This document shows, piece by piece, positions 38,001-47,200 of a DNA stretch of 64,000 bases. Both the position numbers and the translations under genes were made by a program. The DNA comes from Neelides folsomi (lineage: Eukaryota > Arthropoda > Collembola > Neelipleona > Neelidae). The notes under the pieces are model-generated. The model was given only the letters and a program-made list of their open reading frames with translations, searched no databases and was not told where the DNA came from. Positions within the stretch are counted from its first letter, which is position 1. Each line of letters begins with the position of its first letter. The stretch spans positions 248,001 through 312,000 of the forward strand of contig JAQGBZ010000007.1 in assembly GCA_034687125.1 (NCBI GenBank), in the 5' to 3' direction.

Positions 38001-38861
38001 ACACACACACACACAAGTCATATTAGTAGACTACTGTAGTGTTTCTCATAGGCTAGGCGTAGTCGTTGTTTTTAGCTCAAATCCTTCGGCGGCCGCCGAA
38101 GGTTCTTTCTCGGAGAACGTGTAGTGCTTGGGGCCCCAAGGTTCGTTCCTTCTTTGATGGGACGAGGGCCCCTTGGTGAGGAAATCTCTATTAACTCTTT
38201 TTAAGGTCGGCCAGAAACATTTTGGGTGGAGAATCGATGGAACTGGGGATCGTGTCACTAAATAAAGTCTCGGTACGGCTCGTGTTTTTGTTGGTTGTTG
38301 GTATAAAAATATATATCTCCTCCTCAAAGCAATAACTTTGAAGTAATAATAACCTTATACAAAAAGAGAACCTACCAAATAAGATTTAATTAAGATACCA
38401 AAAACTACAAAATAATAAATAAATAAAGGATGATGATGATGATGATTACTAAATTTGGACAATGAGTTTGTTGTAGTAGATTTTTAGTAGACAAATAGAT
38501 GTAAATTCCTTGATGAATAACGGTGATGATAATGATGAAATAATTATTGAAGATTGTCAATTAACCTCTCTTCCTTTGGCACTCATTCTGACCATGTGAT
38601 CAACCCTTTTGCATCTGTCCCCGGATTAGCTCCGAGAGATGAATTATTTTTATGCTCGCTTTCTTCCCCGTCGGCTCCCCTCCTGGCCAGAGTCCGCATT
38701 TTGGCGATGCGCACGCGGCTCGCCCGATCCGGCCCGAACCTCCACAGCTCCTCAACAATGGAAACGTCCCAATGCATAATTCGACCAATTTGGTCGGGCT
38801 GAATAGTGTGAGGAAGATTACCACCGGATTCATCACGACACTTCCCGATGGAGATGGATGA
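8094..38861 (+). CDS. Musashi-family RNA-binding protein (Rbp6-type), 15 coding exons, 447 aa
   Basis: Exons: 8094-8176, 8853-8893, 10935-11016, 12074-12158, 13135-13176, 13517-13609, 14653-14701, 16780-16862, 18041-18128, 23520-23603, 27841-27962, 28087-28165, 29187-29252, 30357-30532, 38691-38861 (1344 nt, phases join). Musashi proteins bind UAG-containing mRNA sites and control translation in neural and stem cells. Two RRMs are complete: RRM1 with RNP2 MFIGGL (30-35) and RNP1 RGFGFVTF (69-76); RRM2 with RNP2 IFVGGL (119-124) and RNP1 RGFGFVTF (158-165). The linker [20 protein letters not shown] and the post-RRM2 [12 protein letters not shown] (187-198) are hallmarks. The C-terminal part has [19 protein letters not shown] and TSPGPMDIY, as in other family members. 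Exons 12, 13 and 15 rest on splice sites and phase and are less certain than the rest. The start ATG has a good context (CACAATGA). Confidence 0.93.
8177..18040 (+). other. Musashi introns 1-8
   Basis: Eight introns of 340 to 2078 bases separate the RRM-coding exons. They are moderately GC-rich and full of short GGAAT, TTCCC and GAGGAGG text. Many chance openings appear in all frames (for example 11314-11553 and 15520-15858), none with a motif or flanking splice sites matching Musashi phase. An ATT run lies at 9956-9974 and a GA run near 15804. I see no nested gene. Confidence 0.5.
17708..17727. repeat. Perfect 20-bp palindrome in Musashi intron 8
   Basis: GTATGTACATATGTACATAC reads the same on both strands. 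It is built from GTAC and ATAT steps and may be an expanded simple-sequence element. Confidence 0.7.
18041..18436 (+). CDS. Probable alternative terminal exon of Musashi (read-through of exon 9 donor)
   Basis: Exon 9 ends at 18128 with a good donor (TACG|GTGAGT), but the same frame stays open for another 102 codons to a TGA at 18436. The added tail is rich in Ala, His, Ser and Pro ([40 protein letters not shown]) and GC-richer than the DNA after the stop. Retaining the intron would give a shorter Musashi isoform of about 317 residues that keeps both RRMs but replaces the [10 protein letters not shown] region. Alternative C-termini are known in this family; that this one is used is inference. 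No AATAAA was seen within the next few hundred bases, only variants such as ATTAAA. Confidence 0.5.
   Translation: MECKKAQPKEVMLPANLAKTRASTRGGSYGEFILIPAIGAAATHAAPASIRYTPYAIPIATAAATHASSLSGSSRAHHILSALEHHTASPYLAHKNVFGVLTNHSNHPGQTAGITINPVGLTMLPLQAVGI
18437..23519 (+). other. Musashi intron 9, no further exon recognised
   Basis: About 5.1 kb between the alternative stop and exon 10. The text looks different from introns 1-8, with frequent GTAG and TTAG steps. A GC hairpin (GACGGC, nine-base loop, GCCGTC) lies at 21258-21278, and an AATAAA at 21438-21443 could in principle serve the alternative 3' end. No motif-bearing frame was found. Confidence 0.4.
23604..27840 (+). other. Musashi intron 10, with two small hairpins
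   Basis: About 4.2 kb. It has an AT run at 26029-26046 and perfect or near-perfect short inverted repeats at 25132-25149 and 25243-25268. Openings at 24100-24679 overlap in several frames and carry no recognisable motif. Confidence 0.4.
30638..30955. repeat. Diverged tandem duplication, two copies of about 120 bp
   Basis: The stretch near 30638-30768 and the stretch near 30841-30955 share the same order of words: TCGCAYAATTTTAATTTT, then TTAATG, TCTTGTGTG, ATAG, TATACAAGT, ATTATTA and TTTTAGG. Small insertions separate the words, so the duplication is old. Confidence 0.6.
31301..31355 (+). repeat. Dispersed direct repeat, copy A
   Basis: It shares with copy B the words ATGGTTTTCCA, GCCGCTTTT, CGAACG and ATATCATTGA in the same order and orientation. 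Confidence 0.6.
31926..31989 (+). repeat. Dispersed direct repeat, copy B
   Basis: Second copy of the element at 31301-31355, about 620 bases downstream, with an extra GGGCCC-containing insertion after ATGGTTTTCCA. Confidence 0.6.
38000..38014. repeat. CA microsatellite
   Basis: An uninterrupted CA run of about seven units near the end of Musashi intron 14. Confidence 0.8.
38083..38102. repeat. Perfect 20-bp GC-rich palindrome
   Basis: CCTTCGGCGGCCGCCGAAGG is its own reverse complement. It lies about 590 bases before the last Musashi exon, in the GC-rich end of intron 14. Confidence 0.8.
38429..38446. repeat. GAT microsatellite
   Basis: Six GAT units just before the final Musashi exon. Confidence 0.8.
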
Positions 38862-38921
38862 CTCTTCCTCAGCCCCTTCAAGGACCTATCTCCCTTCCGC
38901 CCCAAAAATGAGGAACTGAGC

Positions 38922-38927
38922 AATAAA
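38922..38927 (+). terminator. Poly(A) signal AATAAA after Musashi
   Basis: AATAAA occurs 61 bases after the proposed Musashi stop codon. Musashi mRNAs often have long 3' UTRs, so this may be a proximal site only. Confidence 0.45.
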
Positions 38928-39864
38928 TTTGAAAGTCTTATCATGAGGTTTCCAGGTCATCGAACCGGAATTGAAACCCAGACATTAGCGCCGTTCCAAA
39001 GGACTCCTTTCTGCGGAGCTCTTAATCTCCCCGCCTTCGACGATCTCTCAAACACGCTGCTTGGCCATCCACTCAACCACCTGGGCGAAGGCGATCCCCA
39101 GGGATCCAGGGAAACTCGTCGTAGGAATTTATTCTCTGACCGCTCTTCGCTCCCAACTCGAAGACACTCGGGAACATTAGTTATAATCCATCCCCGGGTG
39201 TTGAGAAATTTGTGAGAAAATGGGATCGATGGGGGAATGAAGTCCATTAAACTTCATTTGAACATAAGTTGTTGTGGTGAAGGGCCGGGCTGACGGCTCG
39301 AGGCTCTGCCCCTCCTCAATCCCCCCTCTTCATATTTTAAACGCCCAAATTCCAATTGTTCACGAAGGAACCAACCTCACCCGATATCCCCGCGGATCCA
39401 ATGCCCGCATCGAGCCCAGACAATTCAACCCCTGCCAAAGAAAAAAACTCGAGATTCAGCAATAGATGAAAAATGTGCACAATGAAGGGTTTTAATTCAT
39501 ATTCAAACCCCTTTCCCGCATTTCACTCCTCTCTTGTTGGGACTCAAGAGCTGAGTCAGTCCTTTGCTGAACAAATAACCTCAATTGGGTTCACTAATTG
39601 AATACATACATTTTCAAGAGGTTTTTCAACTCACCGATCTTGTCATGACATCTAAAATACATACGCACAAGATCTCATACATAATGTCTACACCAATTGG
39701 AAAACTAACATTATATATTCACATTTCCCATTCCTGCTCATTTAAGTATTTTAGAGAGTTGCGTTTAATATTTATAACAGTGTTTGTAATATTTGTAGGG
39801 CAAATATTTTAGAGAGCTCTCTGGTGCGAAGAATGCTAAGGGTTTGTAATTGCAATCATGTAAA

Positions 39865-39985
39865 CCGCATACTCGAAAATGTACATTTAATTAAATTTTT
39901 CTCCCTTTTGCTAAGCATCGCTTTACATATTTATTATACGTATGTATATACAAATCTATATGTATACATATTTTCGAGTATGCGG
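39865..39985. repeat. Inverted repeat with 16-bp perfect arms and 89-bp spacer
   Basis: The arm CCGCATACTCGAAAAT (39865-39880) is matched by its exact reverse complement at 39970-39985. Similarity continues imperfectly on both sides (ATGTAC inside, TTTATGA outside). It could be a small MITE-like element or a long-loop RNA hairpin. No coding frame is present. Confidence 0.75.
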
Positions 39986-41053
39986 CATGTTTATGAATAG
40001 GCATGTATTTTGTATGAGCTAGATAGAAGGGACTAAATGAAGCGACCAAACGCTTTTAAAATAAAATAATATATCTCCAGCTGTAATTACAAAATTATTG
40101 TGAAATTGTAAAACTAAATTGTAAAATAAATTTATATTTGGTTGAATTGGTTTTTCCTGCACCAGTGGTTGAGGAAATTTGATGTTGAAAGGGTTTTGTT
40201 GAAGTGGCAGGTGGTGGGGCGAGGCGGGACGTGGAGACTCCGACAAGGACGAAGAGCCATTGAGATAAATCAAATAACTTGTAATGAAATGAGAGGAAAA
40301 ATGAGGGGAAATTAGAAGTCGAAGGAATTGGGCTGGGACCTCGATGTGTGTAGGACTGACAGCTTGGCTGGAGGACAAAGAGACGCGACGTGGATCACAG
40401 AGGAAATGACACAAAAATTTCATAAGGGCATCTGCGGAAATAAATTATGAGTCTTCTCTTCTATAAATAACGGAAGGAGCCCGGTCTTGAACCATTACTC
40501 ATGAGGCTGTCGGGATGTGGATGGCGAGGTCGGTGAGAGCCGTCGTTACCCGTAATGAGTCTCTCCGTACATTTGAGTGGAGGAAGCGGAGCGGATCCGC
40601 GAGGCGGTCGGTTTTGGGGGAACTTTGAAGAGATTAGAGGTGGAAGATGGGCCTCCCTTCATCCGTCATGTGAGTTTGGTATCAAAAGAGTTTGAATCTC
40701 TTTATTGCTCCTGAGTCCTTCCCCTCCTTCGGACAAACTTCCCAATCCCCGATAAAGGCTCAATGGAACCGGGAAGGAACACTTATTTTCCTCCGCTAAT
40801 GACCTGATAAGTCAGGGAGGTTAATGGGCTTTTAAAATTAGTTTTCCCTCCTCATCAACCACACGATAAGAGAAGTGTAATTAAGCCAATAATTAGCTTA
40901 ATGACCAGCTCCGTTTACGGTCCTCGAATCAACCAAAGTTTCATTTCCCTCTGACGGCTGTAATGATCCTGGCGAAGAAAGACTTTTTCTCTTAAAGAAA
41001 GAAAGCCCGGCTGAGACAGAGAAATCCATCCACATCAACTCATTTCCTCATCC

Positions 41054-41059
41054 TTTATT
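41054..41059 (-). terminator. Poly(A) signal AATAAA of the FAAH-like gene
   Basis: On the minus strand AATAAA lies 79 bases after the stop codon at 41140-41138. Confidence 0.65.
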
Positions 41060-41137
41060 TAGAGCTCAAGTAGCCTGAGCGAATTGAGACTTTAAATGTT
41101 TTAAAAATAAAGTAAATGAAGAAACTTCGTTGGAACT

Positions 41138-43920
41138 TTAGCTCGAAATTGAATTCCGATAATCCTCGAGCTGAACCATGGCCCGAAGAATGAGCTCTTC
41201 TTGGTACGGCTTCCCCACAATCTGAACTCCGATCGGCATGCCTGCAGAATCCCGGACACTCTGGAACAATATTTCCTATTCTCATCATCGATTGGCGGAT
41301 GGAGATGAGGGAAATGGGATTGGGGGGTTTAGGTGTTGGTGTGGACTATGAAAAGAAAATACCTCCAGGGCTAATTGAAGCATCGCATCACCCTCGGTAT
41401 CATAAGAGCCAAAGTTTTTCCCGGACTCGAGGCCGAAAGGAATTACTCCGCTTGGGAAATCAGTCAGATTCCAAATCATAGTGTAAGCAACGGCCACTAC
41501 AATTCACACAACCAACTTGCATTATGTATTTACCAAAAACTTTACTAATTTCAATAAAGGCCCTGTGGAAGGCTTATATAATTAATAAATGTGTATTATA
41601 TAGTAAAAACTCTTCCAGCCTCCAATCCCATGTTAATGCCATTACAAATTTTAATTCAATGAGGTGAAGTGGAAGGATAAACTTTCACAATTCCCTTCCT
41701 GGCTCAACATTGGAATTAAAATTGGAGGTCTGGGAGGAGAGTTCTATTAGATTGGAAAGGTGTGAAAATGGGATTATCGACGTCAACTCACTTGTCAATT
41801 TTGACTCGTAGCCGAGTCGTATGGCCGGGAATGGGAAAGCAGGAGAAAGAATGAGATCAAGTCGATTCTCTTCCATTTTGACGAGGATCTCTTGAATGAT
41901 TTCGGCTCTTCGAATCAGAAGAGCCCAAACTTGTTTCGGGCTTTGGAGCCGCATCCCGGCCTTTACAAAAGCCCCAGTTCTTTTTGAGTACGAGGAGAGA
42001 AAGGGGAGTCGGGTGGAGAAAGCTCGAAGATGCCGTTTCCAGTTGAGACTCCCTGTGAACCTCGTCATGTCCCTCGCCGCAGCCGCCACTTCCTCGCCTT
42101 CGAGCAGAGGGAGGAAGCAAAAGGCGAAATGGGCCGCAAGGAAGTCCATCATCACCCCATTGAACTCGAACGACTCCGGCATGGTGAAGGGGACGAGATG
42201 ATGGCCGAGGGATTCAAGGGCCGTCTTTGCCTTCAGCACAACCTCCACTGTGTCACCCACAGCAGGGAAGAAGGGAAGAGATGTGAAATAGCCGATCCTT
42301 AGCGGGTCCTTGCTCTCGAACACCTGCCATGTGGGGTGTCAGGCTGGGGAGGGTCAAGTCGAGGTCACCTCGGAGTTCCAAGGAATGGGGGCCATGAGAG
42401 GGTCGATTTTATTTTGGAGATTTCCCTCTGTGAGGAGTCTGAAGAGGAAGGCTGAGCTTTTGGCATCAACGGTGAGGAGACCCGGGACGCCGCTCACTAC
42501 AGACAGATAACAACGGAAGAGTTTAGATGTCATAATGCATTATTTACTGTTATGACTGCCAATCTCTCGTTTCCTTATACCCCCAATGGGAACTGGAGCT
42601 GGTCGGGCATTTGGAGCCTTTTTGTTCGTCAGTCGGTTCGATGTGGGTTTGATGGAAGCGAGACCTGAAAAGTGTGCCGGAATTCGCAAAGAACCTCCAA
42701 TGTCTGAACCAGTGGCGAAAGGAGCTCCTCGCCCTCCCACCAAAGCCGCACTTCCACTAGGGAAATAATAATGAAAATGGCACTTAAGGATTGCTGGACC
42801 GTTCTGTGCCTGTTTCTCCAACTCCCATTCATTTACATGCCGATTCCCATTTTCTATTTATTCAAAGAGGATCGAGCGGTAATTGTGTTCTAACTGGTGC
42901 TCCTGTTTGGGGTTCCCATGGTTAGGGTTCTTTTAACGCACGGGTGAATAAATGAAACCTTCATTTCCCCCCAACCACTCAATAACAAACTGAGAGTCAA
43001 CTTGACACTCCGAGAAGAGCTGAGAAACAAATGTTTTTAATTAATTATATTTATGACTCTTGGTGAGGATGATAAGAATCCTTTCCTTATCGGTCATTCA
43101 ACTCGCACATACTCATACCAATTGAAATCCTCACTAATCTTTCAACAAACATGTACTAAAAAATAGGGTCTGCTCTTCCTCACACTTTATCTATCGAGGC
43201 AGAGTGAGGGATATGGGAATGGTGGTCTGTAAATAGATACAGAGAGACCCAGAGATACAACAATAGCTCATGAATTGATAAATGATTGAAATTGGTAGAG
43301 CCAACCTGGATGATCCTCCCGGAGACAACTTTGAATTCAAATGGTTGGAGGTTCGACCGAAAATCGGGTTGTCTGACGCATAGGTAAAGAGCGTCTGGGG
43401 AACATTTGTTTTGCAGAAAGGGACGGCTCCGAGGTCCTCGAGTGCCTGAACAAAAGTGGAATTCTTCTCAGCCGTTGTAAAGAGGAGTTTCCCATATCCA
43501 GACGTCGTCCCCATGCCGGCCACATCGTGGTTTTCCTTAACTGCAAGCGGCACTCCGTGTAAAGGCCCTTTAACTCCCTCCATCTCGTCGAGGGATTGAG
43601 CGATTTGCTGCACAAGATGTAAATTTGGAAATAAAGGCCCTTCCCACGCTCCTATTCTATTTCCTCACCATGGCTCGGGGATTGAACTCTGTGACACAGT
43701 TGAGAGACGCGTTGACCTCTAAGGCTTTCCCAATGAAGGAGGTCAAGACCTTGGTGGCTGACAGTCTCTTCGATTGGAGATTCCCAATCAGGTCTTCAAG
43801 AGGCTGTTGGGTTATGGAGTCCATCTCAGGACTCAATTTGAATTCCAATCCCATCGTTTTAAAAACTTGAGCTCGTTCGACTCTCTTCCTCTGGACAAGT
43901 CGGAGAATCCTTCTTCGCTC
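41138..43920 (-). CDS. Fatty-acid amide hydrolase (FAAH1-like amidase), seven exons, 548 aa, N-terminal exon not found
   Basis: Minus-strand exons: 43920-43669, 43607-43306, 42756-42581, 42496-42369, 42323-41792, 41496-41363, 41260-41138 (1647 nt, phases join). FAAH hydrolyses fatty-acid amides such as anandamide at internal membranes. Counting from the first residue shown, the Ser-Ser-Lys triad is Lys108 (LAVKEN), Ser183 (PGGSSSGSAAL) and Ser207 ([10 protein letters not shown]). The 75- and 24-residue spacings equal those of mammalian FAAH1 (Lys142, Ser217, Ser241). [16 protein letters not shown] and [14 protein letters not shown] also match FAAH1 better than FAAH2. The exon at 43920 begins after an acceptor (GAATAG) with a stop just upstream, and reads [12 protein letters not shown] before the first Met (43854). 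An upstream exon carrying the membrane anchor is expected. If translation begins at the internal Met, the enzyme would lack that anchor. Confidence 0.92.
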
Positions 43921-45200
43921 CTATTCAAATAGTTTTCCTTTAATAAAAAAACCATTTCTTTTACAGGGTATGTAAATAAGAGCGTACGAGGACGGAATTT
44001 ATTTTGACCCATAGGAAATACGACGAGGCCCCGACCACGACCCCGCCCGCCACACAACTATACTTTCCTACACAAATCCTTTCCAGGAGCTCCATACGAA
44101 CTGATGTGTTGGGACGGGTATTTGCTCAACTCTGAGCTTCGAGTCACTTGAGATGAATATTTGAATGAGCTCTCAGGAAGGGCAGCCGAGAGATAAAGGA
44201 GGAAGGGGCGAGATAAGAAGCCCTTCACACCCCTTCTACCTGAACCCGCACCAACACATTGGAACACATTGGAAGTACGTGAACACTTTGGAACACATTG
44301 GAACACATTTGGAGAAAAGACTCATGAGGAATAAATAATTGGATTCTCTCGGTTAACGCCAATTGAGCAGCCAAAGGGTTTGATTCAAAGTTGACTGGAG
44401 GGTCTTTTGGTTCATTCGAGTCAATTCTTTGCGATTACCCGCTTCACTCTTCCTTGATAACCTAATGACGTTGATGTTAAATCTTGGCCTCCCTTCGTCC
44501 CCCACCCCAATACATTCCTGTAACTACTCGGGAAGGAAGGAAAAGAGGCATAGAGACAACATTTGAAGAATTGTAATTTCTTCCTCGCCGCTTTACATTT
44601 CTGAGAGAAGTAGTGCGGGATTTGTTCAATAAATTTCTTTTTATCTTCCAGTTTAAAAGCTGTTGGCGGAGCCGTAAAGTATAGGTGAGCGGTTTCCAGA
44701 CGAACTTTTCCTGAGCATGAAGAAACGAATCGAATAATGTGGAAAAAGGAGCAGACTTCTTCATTGCCAGAATTTCCCAAGTTGTGGAAATGAGATTCGG
44801 GCGGGGTCGTTTGAAGAGGCGGAGGAGACCTGCCAACCTCCAACTCTCTGATTTCCCCTCAGATAAATGGAGATGGACTGACTAATGAAACCTGTCGAGG
44901 TGAAGAAGATCTGCATCTGAGGAATGAGAAAGATTCCGAATGGGGGATGGCACGGAGATTGGTGTCAGGAAGGGCGGGGAGGCAATCAATTCCCTCCATC
45001 GATTACCTTTCTCCCCTATTGTTATTAATTTGGAATGGAGGAATTGACCTCATACTTGAATTTTTAATTCCCTTCATGCGTCTTTGAGGGCTCTCCAGCC
45101 TTTCCCTCTCAAATCCATAGATCTCTCTATCCAGTTCAACAAGAAACTCAACCGAACACCAAATTCACACTTTCCCTTTCACAATCATTTACAAATATTG
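43921..45200. other. Upstream flank or first intron of the FAAH-like gene
   Basis: The missing FAAH first exon should lie here or farther right on the minus strand. Openings at 44306-44058 and 44836-44421 lack a clear signal anchor joined to a usable donor, so I could not place it. Confidence 0.35.
44251..44312. repeat. Short tandem repeat of GGAACACATT
   Basis: Five recognisable decamer-like units (ACACATTGGA, one variant ACACTTTGGA) within 62 bases, interrupted by AGTACGT. Confidence 0.75.
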
Positions 45201-47200
45201 GTTTTAAAAATATTAGCCCAAAATTCAAATTCCCCCCTTTAATACAATTTCCAGGATGGAACCAATTCAAGCTTAATACATGCCTTATATCTAAAAATGT
45301 TTATTCTAGGTACATAACATACATAAATACATGGTATACATATTTGTATGTAGGTATGTATGTATGTACTTATCACAAGGAACAAATTACAATACCTAGG
45401 TATACTAAATATTATATTCCATACTAGGTATTATTTACTAAATACATACATAGGATACATAATATTATTTTTTATCTTCTTCAATAGAATTTTGAAGAAT
45501 AAATAAAAAATCAAATTTTTCTCAATTCTGTTTACAAAGACATTTGTCAGCTTTATAGAAATATTCCATTGTAATATTTCTGCTTTTAAGGATCAATAAA
45601 GCAGAGGAGTTGATATTATAAATTCCAATACCATTCTGATACTTAGGCAATACATATAACTAGTTCTTTATAAATACATATAAATGTAGTGTTTTATATG
45701 GTAAGTTGGGAATATTGAGACCTGGTTCTATTCTGAATCACGATGACTTAAGTACAAAAGGCACGGTCAGAATATATTCCGTCCATGCGGTGGGCGAGTG
45801 TTTTGAATAATCATTTATTCGTAAACATGGGATGAAAAGAGAATCGTTGAAGGTGAAATTGTACAATTCCTGGTTGCATTTGGTTCCAGTCGACGTGAGA
45901 GATAGGAGAAAGCATGGTGGGGCATAAGTGAATCAAATCAGTGTGATATGAATCATGGAATTGTATAAAGGGACCTTTGTTCTCCCTCCTTTTTACCTAA
46001 AGACTCTCACTCCGCACCCAAAATAGAGACTTTCTTCAAGAGCCCTCATCTTTTGTGTTCGCTCTTCAAAGAGGATGTCGAGACTCCCAGACCTCCCACT
46101 CGCTATCTGGGAAAGTAATAAAATTCCCTGATTTATCTTCGATTCAATGAATGGGCACAGCGACTGGCAGAAACTACCTCTTGACACCCGACACAATTAA
46201 ACTTGGTATGCCAATTGTACCCAGCTCCCGGAAATTCTCTACACGTGTACAAATGACGCGAGATTTGACTCTCGGATTATTTAGCTCGAGCACAATCACG
46301 TTGCGAATTTAACACAAATGCCGTATACCATTCATAAGCATAAACATGAAGGTATTTACTAAACCCGTATGAATATAAGGCTATTTAAGGGAAACCAATT
46401 TCATGCATATTACGTCTAGGGCTTTTTCGTAATGGAAGTATTAAATTATACATATTAGTTACCTATAGGAATACAATAGAACTATTTGGTATTTATGACT
46501 TTCAAAAGGGTATGTCTTGTACTTTATTAATGGCATGCGATTAGTTTTAGCCGTGCTTTCAGCTTTTTCTAAGAAATGAAACAAAAGAAATCCATTTATT
46601 TTCCACATAAATTAAGAATTTCAAATAAAAATCAGGAGAATGAAGAAGTTTGAATAGAACATTGATACTTGGCAAAATTTACAATAAACTTTATTTCTTA
46701 TTTATATTGAAATTGAAGGTAAACGAACAAAAGAGGATGTGAATTGAAAATACAAATCTGAGTGAACAACCATTATATAACATATAAATAATATTCATAT
46801 ACCATATATCATATACGTATGAATAAATATTATTTATCTTAAAATATACATCTAATATTAGAATTTTAAAATATGGAACGAAATTGGGAAATATTGGGAA
46901 ACATGTATGGTATTTTGTCGCTTTTATCATAAATCAAATAATGGAGAAAACATGTTGATAAAATATGAATAAGTAGCTCGTTAAATGATCATTAAAAACA
47001 CTCGATGTAATAAGATATCATATTAATGTATCCGTTCCATAATTATAAGCCGAGCATCAAAGATCCCTTATTGGTATGGATTACCGTCAGGATGTGATAT
47101 CTATCAAATAGTGTGTTTGACGAGGAAAGTTTTGGTAATTCGAGTAATGGATTTTAAAAGGTAGGAAGTAATGATATGGACCGAATTGGGTTGAGAGATT
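45200..47200. other. AT-rich gene-free stretch
   Basis: It contains a GTAT/TATG-rich simple-sequence patch near 45340-45370. I see no exon with a family motif. Confidence 0.4.

Larger units (their letters stand above)
30533..38690 (+). other. Musashi intron 14 (8.2 kb), with local duplications and GC-rich end
   Basis: This is the longest intron. It contains two diverged duplications (30638-30955 and 31301/31926), AT-rich DNA to about 35.1 kb, and a GC-richer block from about 37.6 to 38.3 kb with a 20-bp palindrome. Openings at 35119-36278 lie in GC-rich text in several frames at once and are probably chance. Confidence 0.4.
38862..41137. other. Convergent spacer between Musashi and FAAH-like genes
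   Basis: It holds the 3' flanks of both genes and, at 39865-39985, a long inverted repeat. Openings here (for example 38943-39215 and 40423-40019) have no recognisable motif. Confidence 0.45.
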
